DNA from: Prosapia bicincta | Taxonomy: Eukaryota > Arthropoda > Insecta > Hemiptera > Cercopidae | Assembly (NCBI GenBank): GCA_036971475.1 | Contig: JBAIZL010000058.1 | Span: 1,536,001-1,600,000, forward strand | Length of the DNA stretch: 64,000 nucleotides | Direction: 5' to 3' | In this document: positions 32,101 to 45,600 of the stretch, in pieces | Layout of the letters: each line of letters opens with the position of its first letter | How positions within the stretch are numbered: the stretch's first letter is position 1 | Program-made: the position numbers and the translations under genes | Notes under the pieces: model-generated | Seen by the model: only the letters and a program-made list of their open reading frames with translations | What the model was told of the DNA's origin: nothing | Databases searched by the model: none

Positions 32101-33460
32101 ACTCAATAAGTAAATACTGTAACTCCTACAGGCAACACTCAATAAGTAAATACTGTAACTCCTACAGGCAACACTCAATAAGTAAATACTGTAACTCCTA
32201 CAGGCAACACTCAATAAGTAAATACTGGAACTCCTTCAGGCAACAATCAATACGTAAATACTATAACTCCTTCAGGTATCACTCAATAAGAAAGTACTAC
32301 GACTGTTTAAGGTACCACTCAATAAGTAAATACTGTGACTTATTAGGGGAACAGTCAATAAGTAAATACTGTAGCTCCTTCAGGTATCAGTCCATAGGTA
32401 AATACAATGAATCTTACAGGTATTACTGGATACGTAAATGCTGTGACTCATTCGCGGAATACTCAATAAATAAATACTGTGACACCTTCAGATATTACTC
32501 AATACGTAGATACTGTGATCGGTTAAGGTATCACGCAATAAGTAAATAATGTTACTTCTTTAGGTGTCACTCAAATCCTTCAAGTTCTTCAGGCAATACT
32601 CAATGGGTAAATACTGGATCACCTTCAGGCAACACTCAATCAGTAAATACTGTGACTGCTTAAGGTACCACTCATTATGTAGACTAAAATTTATGACTCC
32701 TTCACGTATTATTCAAAACGTAAATACTGTAACTCCTTCAGGCAACACTCAATAAGTAAAATACTGTAACTCCTTCAGGCAACACTCAATAAGTAAAATA
32801 CTGTAACTCCTTCAGGCAACACTCAATAAGTAAAATACTGTAACTACTTCAGGTATCACTCAATATGTAGTTGAAATATTATGATTCATTCAGGTATTAT
32901 TCAATAAATAAATAATATAACTCCCTCAGGTACCACTCAATAAGTAAATACAGTTACTCTTTCAGGTATCACTCAATAAGTAAATACTGTAACTCCTTCA
33001 GGCAACATTCAATAAGTAAATACGGTTACTCCTTCAGGTATCACTCAATAAATAAATACTGTGTCTGGTTAATGTACCACTCAATAAGTAATACTGTAAC
33101 TCCTACAGGCAACACTCAATAAGTAAATACTGTAACTCCTACAGGCAACACTCAATAAGTAAATACTGTAACTCCTACAGGCAACACTCAATAAGTAAAT
33201 ACTGGAACTCCTTCAGTCAACAATCAATACGTAAATACTATAACTCCTTCAGGTATCACTCAATAGGTAAATACTGGAACTCCTTCAGGCAACAATCAAT
33301 ACGTAAATACTATAACTCCTTCAGGTATCACTCAATAAGTAAATACTGGAACTCCTTCAGGCAACAATCAATACGTAAATACTATAACTTCTTCAGGTAT
33401 CACTCAATAAGAAAGTACTATGACTGTTTAAGGTACCACTCAATAAGTAAATACTGTGAC
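29101..33460. repeat. 36-bp minisatellite organised in ~904-bp higher-order blocks
   Basis: The basic unit is ACTCAATAAGTAAATACTGT followed by AACTCCTTCAGGTATC. A block of diverged units recurs with starts at about 29201, 30105, 31046 and 32094, i.e. spacings of 904, 941 and 1048 bp. The extra 37 bp in the second interval is one added unit; the extra 144 bp in the third is two added 72-bp dimers. A fifth, partial block begins near 33075. Block copies are nearly identical, while units within a block differ widely. The + strand SISKYC-type ORFs are products of the period. Confidence 0.95.
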
Positions 33461-36400
33461 TCCTTCAGGTATCACTCAATAAGTAAATACTGTGTCTAGT
33501 TAATGTACCACTCAATACGTAAATACTTTTACTGCTTTAGGTATCACTCAATACGTAAATACTGTGTCTAGTTAATGTACCACTCAATAAGTAAATACTG
33601 TAACTCCTTCAGGTATCACTCAATAATTAAATAATGTGTCTGGTTAATGTACCACTCAATAAGTAACTACTGTAACTCCTTCAGGTATCACTCAATATGT
33701 AAACACTCTAACTCCTTCAGGCAACATTCAATAAGTAAATACTGTAACTAATTCAGGTATCACTCAATAATTAAATACTGTGTCTGGTAATGTACCACTC
33801 AATAAGTAAATACTGTTACTCCTTCAGGTATCACTCAATAAGTAAATACTGTAACTCCCTCAGGCAACATTCAATAAGTAAATACTGTAACTCCTTCAGG
33901 TATCACTCAATAAGTAAATACTGTGTCTGGTTAATGTACCACTCAATAAGTAAATACTGTTACTCCTTGACGTAACACTCAATAAGTAAATACTGTAACT
34001 CCCTCAGGCAACATTCAATAAGTAAATACTGTAACTCCTTCAGGTATCACTCAATAAGTAAATGCTGTGTCTGGTTAATGTACCACTCAATAAGTAAATA
34101 CTGTTACTCCTTGACGTAACACTCAATAAGTAAATACTGTAACTCCCTCAGGCAACATTCAATAAGTAAATACTGTAACTCCTTCAGGTATCACTCAATA
34201 AGTAAATGCTGTGTCTGGTTAATGTACCACTCAATAAGTAAATACTGTTACTCCTTGAGGTATCACTCAATAAGTAAATACTGTGTCTGGTTAATGTACC
34301 ACTCAATAATTATATACTGTTACTCCTTCAGGTATCACTCAATAAGTAAATACTGTGTCTGGTTAATATACCACTCAATAAGTAAATACGGTTACTCCTT
34401 CAGGTATCACTCAATAAGTAAATACTGTGTCTGGTTAATGTACCACTCAATACGTAAATACTGTTACTCCTTCAGGTATCACGCAATAAGTAAATACTGT
34501 GTCTGGCTAATGTACCACTCAATAATTATATACTGTTACTCCTTCAGGTATCACTCAATAAGTAAATACTGTGTCTGGTTAATATACTACTCAATAAGTA
34601 AATACGGTTACTCCTTCAGGTATGACTCAATAAGTAAATACTGTGTCTGGTTAATTTACCACTCAATAAGTAAATACTGTTACTCCTTCAGGTATCACTC
34701 AATAAGTAAATACCCTGTCTGGTTAATGTACCACTCAATAATTATATACTGTTATTCCTTGAGGCATCACTCAATAAGTAAATACTGTGTCTGGTTAATA
34801 TACCACTCAATAAGTAAATACGGTTACTCCTTCAGGTATCACTCAATAAGTAAATACTGTGTCTGGTTAATATACCACTCAATAAGTAAATACGGTTACT
34901 CCTTCAGGTATCACTCAATAAGTAAATACTGTGTCTGGTTAATGTACCACTCAATAAGTAAATACTGTAACTTCTTCAGGTATCATTCAATAAGTAAATA
35001 CTGTGTCTGGTTAATGTACCACTCAATAAGTAAATACTGTTATTCCTTGAGGTATCACTCAATAAGTAAATACTTTGTCTGGTTAATGTACCACTCAATA
35101 AGTAAATACGGTTACTCCTTCAGGTATGACTCAATAAGTAAATACTGTGTCTGGTTAATGTACCACTCAATAAGTAAATACTGTTACTCCTTTAGGTATC
35201 ACTCAATAAGTAAATACTGTGTCTGGTTAAAGTACCACTCAATAATTATATACTGTTACTCCTTCAGGTATCACTCAATAAGCAAATACTGTGTCTGGTT
35301 AATATACCACTCAATAAGTAAATACGGTTACTCCTTCAGGTATCACTCAATAAGTAAATACTGTGTCTGGTTAATGTACCACTCAATAATTATATACGGT
35401 TACTCCTTCAGGTATCACTCAATAATTAAATACTGTGTCTGGTTAATATACCACTCAATAAGTAAATACGGTTACTCCTTCAGGTATGACTCAATAAGTA
35501 AATACTGTGTCTGGTTAATGTACCACTCAATAAGTAAATACTGTAACGTCTTCAGGTATCATTTAATAAGTAAATACTGTGTCTGGTTAATGTACCACTC
35601 AATAAGTAAATACTGTTATTCCTTGAGGTATCACTCAATAAGTAAATACTGTGTCTGGTTAATGTACTACTCAATAAGTAAATACTGTTACTCCTTCAGG
35701 TATCACTCAATAAGTAAATACTGTGTCTGGTTAATGTACCACTCAATAAGTAAATACTGTTACTCCTTCAGGTATCGCTCAATAAGTAAATACTGTGTCT
35801 GGTTAATGTACCACTCAATAAGTAAATACTGTTACTTCTTCAGGTATCACTCAATAAGTAAATACTATAATTCCTTCAGGTATCACTTCATATGTAGACT
35901 AAATGTTATGACTTATTCACGTTTTATTTAAAGATTAAATACTATAACTACTTCACGTATCACTCAATAAGTAAATACTGTGTCTGTTTAAGGTACCACA
36001 CAATAAGTAAATAATGTGTCTGTTTAAGGTACCACTCAATAAGTAAATACTGTAACTCCGTCAGGTATCACTCAATAAGTAAATACTGTGTCGGTTTAAG
36101 ATACCACTCAATAATTATATACTGTGACTGTTTAAGGAACCACTCGATAAGTAAATACTGTGACTGTTTAAAGTACCACTCAATAAGTAAATACTGTAAC
36201 TCCGTCAGGTATTACTCAATAAGTAAATACTGTGTCGGTTTAAGATACCACTCAATAATTATATACTGTGTCTGTTTAAGGTACCACTCAATAAGTAAAT
36301 ACTGTGTCTGTTTAAGGTACCACTCAATAAGTAAATACTGTGTCTGTTTAAGGTACCACTCAATAAGTAAATACTGTAACTCCGTCAGGTATCACTCAAT

Positions 36401-36690
36401 AAGTAAATACTGTGTCGGTTTAAGATACCACTCAATAATTATATACTGTGTCTGTTTAAGGAACCACTCGATAAGTAAATACTGTGACTGTTTAAAGTAC
36501 CACTCAATAAGTAAATAATATATCTGTTCAAGGAACCAATCAATAAGTAAATACAGTGTCTGCTTAAGGTACCACTCAATAAGTAAATACTGTGTCGTTT
36601 AAGGTACCACTCAATAAGTAAATACTGTGTCGTTTAAGGTACCACTCAATAAGTAAATACTGTGACCGTTTAATAAGTAAATACTGTTAA
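33461..36690. repeat. 36-bp minisatellite, 72-bp dimer phase
   Basis: Here two unit types alternate: one with CTGTTACTCCTTCAGGTATC and one with CTGTGTCTGGTTAATGTACC. That makes a 72-bp dimer repeated through 34222-35900. It gives a 569-codon open frame purely because 72 is a multiple of three and the unit lacks stops in one frame. From 35940 the units diverge (CTGTTTAAGGTACC type) and stop near 36690. Confidence 0.95.
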
Positions 36691-38648
36691 ACCTCCCATA
36701 TCTGTTTGAAAGGATTTCTTGAGACAGTGTGGAATAAATTTTACCTTTCGCACACGCTTGTTCAATTTGTGAATAAACTGATTTAAACGGACCTTCGTCA
36801 CTGTTCTTGCCGTTAACGCTGGAACTCCCATGAACCACTATGCGCATGTCCAATTGTTACTCCGGTTAGCAAATCTACTTCGTTGATGAGATCAGATTTT
36901 CCCGCTGTTTCATGTCCCTCCTACAATCCTAAATACCTCCACAACCTATAACTCCTCTAAAGTACTCTTCGTCCCAACATCAGTTCACATTCACAGATAG
37001 CTTCATTGTTTAACAGGCTCTTGTTGCATTAAAGTACTCGTGCTTTGTATTAGGCTGTGTCTTTACTTAGTAATCTACTGGTTTCCTTTTCCTTATTTAA
37101 CATTTGAATAAATAGCAAACACTAATTTCCAGTGTAAAATGTTATAAATACAAAAATTTGCTTAACCCTTTATAACAGGGGCACTAAGTGTCTCGGAATC
37201 GGCTGCTCTAATGGTGGCTGTAGTAATTCCTATTGATCTGCTGGGACTTAAATTAAACAGGAAGATGGTCAAAGTCAAGCTCAGTGACCAGACCAAATAG
37301 GATCAGTTATAGAAATAGAAACCCCTGAGGTTAATATAGGGCCTTCTGATCAGGAAGAATGCTAATATAGTGATACCCTGGTCAGATCTACAAAAAGCCG
37401 GAAAGGAGGAAGGGTTTAGTGGGTATTCGCCAGGAGCCCCACACACAAGGTCTGCCAGGGCAGACTTGATGGTGCGTAGATGCATTCCGACCTCCACAAA
37501 AAAAATTTTTAACTTTCATAAAATAACAGTACTGAATACAAACCATTGGAGAATATTCAATGCTCAGGTGACAAAACGCACCCATGTATTGCAACACTTT
37601 ACGTGTAATCAAATTGCCTACATTCAGCCTAAACACTCTGTAGTATATTATACAATTTGCAGTAGTACGCACTAGACATATAACACCTCCATGCACCTAT
37701 AAGTTTGTGTTTTACATTGATCTTCATATTACTATTTAACCATAGGAATACAATATTCTTTCATGATCGTGAGTCTACTGGTGATAGATGTCTCAAACTA
37801 CTTCACAATACAAGGCCAAAACTTGCAGTGGTAACTTTATTGAATAAATGTTGGAAATTCTATTATAAATGTTATTTTTCATAAAACTCTAAATTATGAA
37901 ATTTCTTTTAAAATTATTATATATCACATCTTTAATTGAAATTTAATTATTTCTATTCAAACTGTTGAACAAAGTAAAGTATACTGCAACAAAACGCCAG
38001 TTCAATAAGTTTATTTCATTTATACTAATCGCAGAAGATTCAAGATATTTTTTTAATTCTACGCTATAATTAAACCTTTTCTATTGAAGAAAGAAAATAG
38101 TGGGTGTTGTAAAGAATACAAAAATAAGTTATTGTTTTCTAGAAAACAACAGAAACAGTAGTTGTATCTTTGTGTATGTGTTTAGGTAATTAATTAAAGA
38201 CTCCATCGAAAGATAAATATTGCATTGGAAATGCATGTGAAACAAATTCAGAATAAAGTGTATGTTTTATTTATAATTTTACAAAATTTTATTCTTCACA
38301 AATTATTTAAGGGATGATTCGGTTATCGAGTAGACAATTTCGAGGGCAGGTATACCTGGGAAAGTGAATGTATCTAACAGTATGTCTCTTCGTTTGTTGT
38401 ATCTCTTCTCTATGCAAGTGGTAAGTGGGTGCAGTTAGTAGAGACATACCTAAGAGCCACTCAGGGAGTAACTTATACTCAGGTTAGCATCCTCTACAAA
38501 ATTATTATCATTATACATATGAAATTATCTAGATAATATCTCTTGATTATGACAGTAGCATAAATAATCTGTCCACCCAAAGCATCATACCTCTGGTGAC
38601 GGGACAATATCGTACAGAAACCACCATTCAATGGCCAATCGACCACAG
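36691..38648. other. Spacer between the two large arrays; possible retroelement scrap
   Basis: Between 37160 and 37510 the composition is less AT-rich. The minus strand contains GTGGAGGTCGGAATGCATCT and GGGGCTCCTGGCGAATACCC before an A/T-rich boundary (AAAAAAAATTTTT near 37498-37510). It looks like a fragment of an interspersed element, family unknown. A minus-strand ORF at 36611-36853 has a plausible protein-like middle (GSSSVNGKNSDEGPFKSVYSQIEQ), but its ends run into the minisatellite. No supported gene. Confidence 0.4.
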
Positions 38649-41600
38649 TGGCAACCCCTAACATCCACAATCGCGCACAGCCGATATGATTACTGGGACA
38701 ATTTCGCATTGTGACAATTCACCCACTGCCCTAATCAAAAATATTGGCAATCCCGCACATCCACAATCGTGCACAGCCCAAAATGAGTACTGGGACAATT
38801 TCGCATTGTTACAATTCACCCATTGCCCTAATCAAAAATATTGGCAATCCCGCACATCCACAATCGCGCACAGCCCAAAATGAGTACTGGGACAATTTCG
38901 CATTGTGACAATACACCCATTGCCCTAATCAAATATATTGACAATCCAGCAACATCAACAATCGTGCACAGCCGATATGCGTACTGGGACTATTTCGCAT
39001 TGTGACAATACACCCATTGCCCTAATCAAATATAGTGACCATCCCGCACATCCACAACCGTTCACAGCCCAAAATGAGTACTGGGACAATTTCGCATTGT
39101 GACAATTCACCCATTTCCCTAATCAAATATATTGACAATCCAGCAACATCCACAATCGTGCACAGCCCAAAATGAGTACTGGGACAATTTCGCATTGTGA
39201 CAATTCACCCATTGCCCTAATCAAATATAGTGGCAATCCCGCACATCCACAATCGCGCACAGCCCAAAATGAGTACTGGGACAATTTCGCATTGTGACAA
39301 TTCACCCATTGCCCTAATCAAATATAGTGGCAATCCCGCACATCCACAATCGCGCACAGCCGATATGAGTACTGGGACAATTTCGCATTGTGACAATTCA
39401 CCCACTGCCCTAATCAAATATATTGGCAATCCCGCACATCCACAATCGTGCACAGCCCAAAATGAGTACTGGGACAATTTCGCTTTGTGACAATTCACCC
39501 ATTTCCCTAATCAAATATAGTGACAATCCAGCAACATCCACAATCGCGCACAGCCCAAAATGAGTACTGGGACAATTTCGCTTTGTGACAATTCACCCAT
39601 TTCCCTAATCAAATATAGTGACAATCCAGCAACATCCACAATCGTGCACAGCCGATATGAGTACTGGGACAATTTCGCATTGTGACAATTCACCCACTGC
39701 CCTAATCAAATATATTGGCAATCCCGCACATCCACAATCGTGCACAGCCGATATGAGTACTGGGACAATTTCGCATTGTGACAATTCACCCACTGCCCTA
39801 ATCAAATATATTGGCAATCCCGCACATCCACAATCGTGCACAGCCCAAAATGAGTACTGGGACAATTTCGCATTGTGACAATTCACCTACTGCCCTAATC
39901 AAATATATTGGCAATCCCGCACATCCACAATCGTGCACAGCCCAAAATGAGTACTGGGACAATTTCGCATTGTACAATTCACCCATTGCCCTAATCAAAT
40001 ATAGTGGCAATCCCGCACAGCCGATATGAGTACTGGGACAATTTCGCATTGTGACAATACACCCATTGCCCTAATCAAATATAGTGACAATCCTGCACAT
40101 CCACAATCGTTCATAGCCCAAAATGAGTACTGAAAAATTTCGCATTGTGACAATTCACCCATTGCCCTAATCAAAAATAGTGACAATCCCGCACATCCAC
40201 AACCGTTCACAGCCCAAAATGAGTACTGGGACAATTTCGCTTTGTGACAATTCACCCATTTCCCTAATTAAATATAGTGACAATCCAGCAACATCCACAA
40301 TCGCGCACAGCCCAAAATGAGTACTGGGACAATTTCGCATTGTGACAATTCACCCACTGCCCTAATCAAATATATTGGCAATCCCGCATATCCACAATCG
40401 TGCACAGCCCAAAATGAGTACTGGGACAATTTCGCATTGTTACAATTCACCCATTGCCCTAATCAAATATAGTGGCAATCCCGCACATCCACAATCGCGC
40501 ACAGCCGATATGAGTACTGGGACACTTTCGCATTGTGACAATTCACCCACTGCCCTAATCAAATATATTGGTAATCCCGCACATCCACAATCGTGCAAAG
40601 CCCAAAATGAGTACTGGGAAAATTTCGCATTGTGACAATTCACCCATTGCCCTAATCAAATATAGTGGCAATCCCGCACATCCACAATCGCGCACAGCCG
40701 ATATGATTACTGGGACAATTTCGCATTGTGACAATACACCCATTGCCCTAATCAAATATAGTGGCAATCCCGCAGAGCCGATATGAGTACTGGGACAATT
40801 TCGCATTGTGACAATACACCCATTGCCCAAATCAAATATAGTGGCAATCCCGCAGAGCCGATATGATTACTGGGACAATTTCGCATTGTGACAATACACC
40901 CATTGCCCTAATCAAATATAGTGGCAATCCCGCAGAGCCGATATGATTACTGGGACAATTTCGCATTGTGACAATACACCCATTGCCCTAATCAAATATA
41001 CTGACAATCCTGCACATCCACAATCGTTCACAGCGCAAAATGAGTACTGAAAAATTTCGCATTGTGACAATTCACCCATTGCCCTAATCAAATATATTGA
41101 CAATCCAGCAACATCAACAATCGTGCACAGCCGATATGCGTACTGGGAATATTTCGCATTTTGACAATACACCCATTGCCCTAATCAAATATAGTGACAA
41201 TCCCGCACATCCACAATCGCGCACAGCCCAAAATGAGTACTGGGACAATTTCGCATTGTGACAATTCACCCACTGCCCTAATCAAATATATTGGCAATCC
41301 CGCATATCCACAATCGTGCACAGCCCAAAATGAGTACTGGGACAATTTCGCATTGTTACAATTCACCCATTGCCCTAATCAAATGTAGTGGCAATCCCGC
41401 ACATCCACAATCGCGCACAGCCGATATGAATACTGGGACAATTTCGCATTGTGACAATTCACCCACTGCCCTAATCAAATATATTGGTAATCCCGCACAT
41501 CCACAATCGTGCACAGCCCAAAATGAGTACTGGGACAATTTCGCATTGTGACAATTCACCCATTTCCCTAATCAAATATAGTGTCAATCCAGCAACATCC

Positions 41601-42640
41601 ACAATCGCGCACAGCCCAAAATGAGTACTGGGACAATTTCGCATTGTGACAATTCACCCATTTCCCTAATCAAATATAGTGTCAATCCAGCAACATCCAC
41701 AATCGCGCACAGCCCAAAATGAGTACTGGGACAATTTCGCATTGTGACAATTCACCCATTGCAGTAATCAAATACAGTGGCAATCCCGCACATCCACAAT
41801 CGCGCACAGCCGATATGAGTACTGGGACAATTTGCATTGTGACAATTCACCCATTTCCCTAATCAAATATAGTGTCAATCCAGCAACATCCACAATCGCG
41901 CACAGCCCAAAATGAGTACTGGGACAATTTCGCATTGTGACAATTCCCCCATTGCAGTAATCAAATACAGTGGCAATCCCGCACATCCACAATCGCGCAC
42001 AGACCAAAATGAGTACTGGGACAATTTCGCATTGTGACAATTCACCCATTTCCCTAATCAAATATAGTGTCAATCCAGCAACATCCACAATCGCGCACAG
42101 CCCAAAATGAGTACTGGGACAATTTCGCATTGTGACAATTCACCCATTTCCCTAATCAAATATAGTGGCAATCCCGCACATCCACAATCGCGCACAGCCC
42201 AAAATGAGTACTGGGACAATTTCGCATTGTGACAATTCACCCATTGCAGTAATCAAATACAGTGGCAATCCCGCACATCCACAATCGCGCACAGCCGATA
42301 TGAGTACTGGGACAATTTGCATTGTGACAATTCACCCATTTCCCTAATCAAATATAGTGTCAATCCAGCAACATCCACAATCGCGCACAGCCCAAAATGA
42401 GTACTGGGACAATTTCGCATTGTGACAATTCACCCATTGCAGTAATCAAATACAGTGGCGATCCCGCTCATCCACAATCGCGCACAGCCCAAAATGAGTA
42501 CTGGGACAATTTCGCATTGTGACAATTCACCCATTTCCCTAATCAAATATAGTGTCAATCCAGCAACATCCACAATCGCGCACAGCCCAAAATGAGTACT
42601 GGGACAATTTCGCATTGTGACAATTCACCCATTGCAGTAA
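38649..42640. repeat. 97-bp satellite array, diverged left part
   Basis: The unit is about 97 bp: ACAATCGCGCACAGCCCAAA, ATGAGTACTGGGACAATTTC, GCATTGTGACAATTCACCCA, TTGCCCTAATCAAATATAGT, GGCAATCCCGCACATCC. Copies here differ by many point changes. They include truncated units (for example the shortened junctions at about 40015-40030 and the GCAGAGCCGATATG forms near 40770-40940). Array edges are commonly less homogenised than interiors, which fits this being the outer margin. Confidence 0.97.
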
Positions 42641-45600
42641 TCAAATATATTGGTAATCCCGCACATCCACAATCGTGCACAGCCCAAAATGAGTACTGGG
42701 ACAATTTCGCATTGTGACAATTCACCTACTGCCCTAATCAAATGTAGTGGCAATCCCGCACATCCACAATCGCGCACAGCCGATATGAGTACTGGGACAA
42801 TTTCGCATTGTGACAATTCACCCACTGCCCTAATCAAATATATTGGTAATCCCGCACATCCACAATCGTGCACAGCCCAAAATGAGTACTGGGACAATTT
42901 CGCATTGTGACAATTCACCCATTTCCCTAATCAAATATAGTGTCAATCCAGCAACATCCACAATCGCGCACAGCCCAAAATGAGTACTGGGACAATTTCG
43001 CATTGTGACAATTCACCCATTGCAGTAATCAAATACAGTGGCAATCCCGCACATCCACAATCGCGCACAGCCGATATGAGTACTGGGACAATTTGCATTG
43101 TGACAATTACCCATTTCCCTAATCAAATATAGTGTCAATCCAGCAACATCCACAATCGCGCACAGCCCAAAATGAGTACTGGGACAATTTCGCATTGTGA
43201 CAATTCACCCATTGCAGTAATCAAATACAGTGGCAATCCCGCACATCCACAATCGCGCACAGCCGATATGAGTACTGGGACAATTTGCATTGTGACAATT
43301 CACCCATTTCCCTAATCAAATATAGTGTCAATCCAGCAACATCCACAATCGCGCACAGCCCAAAATGAGTACTGGGACAATTTCGCATTGTGACAATTCA
43401 CCCATTGCAGTAATCAAATACAGTGGCAATCCCGCACATCCACAATCGCGCACAGCCCAAAATGAGTACTGGGACAATTTCGCATTGTGACAATTCACCC
43501 ATTTCCCTAATCAAATATAGTGTCAATCCAGCAACATCCACAATCGCGCACAGCCCAGAATGAGTACTGGGACAATTTCGCATTGTGACAATTCACCCAC
43601 TGCCCTAATCAAATATAGTGTCAATCCAGCAACATCCACAATCGCGCACAGCCCAAAATGAGTACTGGGACAATTTCGCATTGTGACAATTCACCCATTG
43701 CAGTAATCAAATACAGTGGCAATCCCGCACATCCACAATCGCGCACAGCCCAAAATGAGTACTGGGACAATTTCGCATTGTGACAATTCACCTACTGCCC
43801 TAATCAAATGTAGTGGCAATCCCGCACATCCACAATCGCGCACAGCCGATATGAGTACTGGGACAATTTCACATTGTGACAATTCACCCACTGCCCTAAT
43901 CAAATATATTGGTAATCCCGCACATCCACAATCGTGCACAGCCCAAAATGAGTACTGGGACAATTTCGCATTGTGACAATTCACCCATTTCCCTAATCAA
44001 ATATAGTGTCAATCCAGCAACATCCACAATCGCGCACAGCCCAAAATGAGTACTGGGACAATTTCGCATTGTGACAATTCACCCACTGCCCTAATCAAAT
44101 ATAGTGTCAATCCAGCAACATCCACAATCGCGCACAGCCCAAAATGAGTACTGGGACAATTTCGCAATGTGACAATTCACCCACTGCCCTAATCAAATAT
44201 AGTGTCAATCCAGCAACATCCACAATCGCGCACAGCCCAGAATGAGTACTGGGACAATTTCGCATTGTGACAATTCACCCACTGCCCTAATCAAATATAG
44301 TGTCAATCCAGCAACATCCACAATCGCGCACAGCCCAAAATGAGTACTGGGACAATTTCGCATTGTGACAATTCACCCATTGCAGTAATCAAATATATTG
44401 GTAATCCCGCACATCCACAATCGTGCACAGCCCAAAATGAGTACTGGGACAATTTCGCATTGTGACAATTCACCTACTGCCCTAATCAAATGTAGTGGCA
44501 ATCCCGCACATCCACAATCGCGCACAGCCCAAAATGAGTACTGGGACAATTTCGCATTGTGACAATTCACCCATTTCCCTAATCAAATATAGTGTCAATC
44601 CAGCAACATCCACAATCGCGCACAGCCCAAAATGAGTACTGGGACAATTTCGCATTGTGACAATTCACCCATTGCAGTAATCAAATACAGTGGCAATCCC
44701 GCACATCCACAATCGCGCACAGCCGATATGAGTACTGGGACAATTTGCATTGTGACAATTCACCCATTTCCCTAATCAAATATAGTGTCAATCCAGCAAC
44801 ATCCACAATCGCGCACAGCCCAAAATGAGTACTGGGACAATTTCGCATTGTGACAATTCACCCATTGCAGTAATCAAATACAGTGGCAATCCCGCACATC
44901 CACAATCGCGCACAGCCCAAAATGAGTACTGGGACAATTTCGCATTGTGACAATTCACCCATTTCCCTAATCAAATATAGTGTCAATCCAGCAACATCCA
45001 CAATCGCGCACAGCCCAGAATGAGTACTGGGACAATTTCGCATTGTGACAATTCACCCACTGCCCTAATCAAATATAGTGTCAATCCAGCAACATCCACA
45101 ATCGCGCACAGCCCAAAATGAGTACTAGGACAATTTCGCATTGTGACAATTCACCCATTGCAGTAATCAAATATATTGGTAATCCCGCACATCCACAATC
45201 GTGCACAGCCCAAAATGAGTACTGGGACAATTTCGCATTGTGACAATTCACCTACTGCCCTAATCAAATGTAGTGGCAATCCCGCACATCCACAATCGCG
45301 CACAGCCGATATGAGTACTGGGACAATTTCGCATTGTGACAATTCACCCACTGCCCTAATCAAATATATTGGTAATCCCGCACATCCACAATCGTGCACA
45401 GCCCAAAATGAGACCTGGGACAATTTCGCATTGTGACAATTCACCCATTTCCCTAATCAAATATAGTGTCAATCCAGCAACATCCACAATCGCGCACAGC
45501 CCAAAATGAGTACTGGGACAATTTCGCATTGTGACAATTCACCCATTTCCCTAATCAAATATAGTGTCAATCCAGCAACATCCACAATCGCGCACAGCCC

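Noticed and set aside
34222..35931. 569-codon ORF (SISKYC repeats) as a gene
   Set aside because: It lies wholly in a 36/72-bp minisatellite whose period is a multiple of three; sister blocks give similar ORFs of other lengths.
28675..36690. 36-bp repeats as a CRISPR array
   Set aside because: Units abut each other with no unique spacers, in a eukaryotic context and without cas genes.
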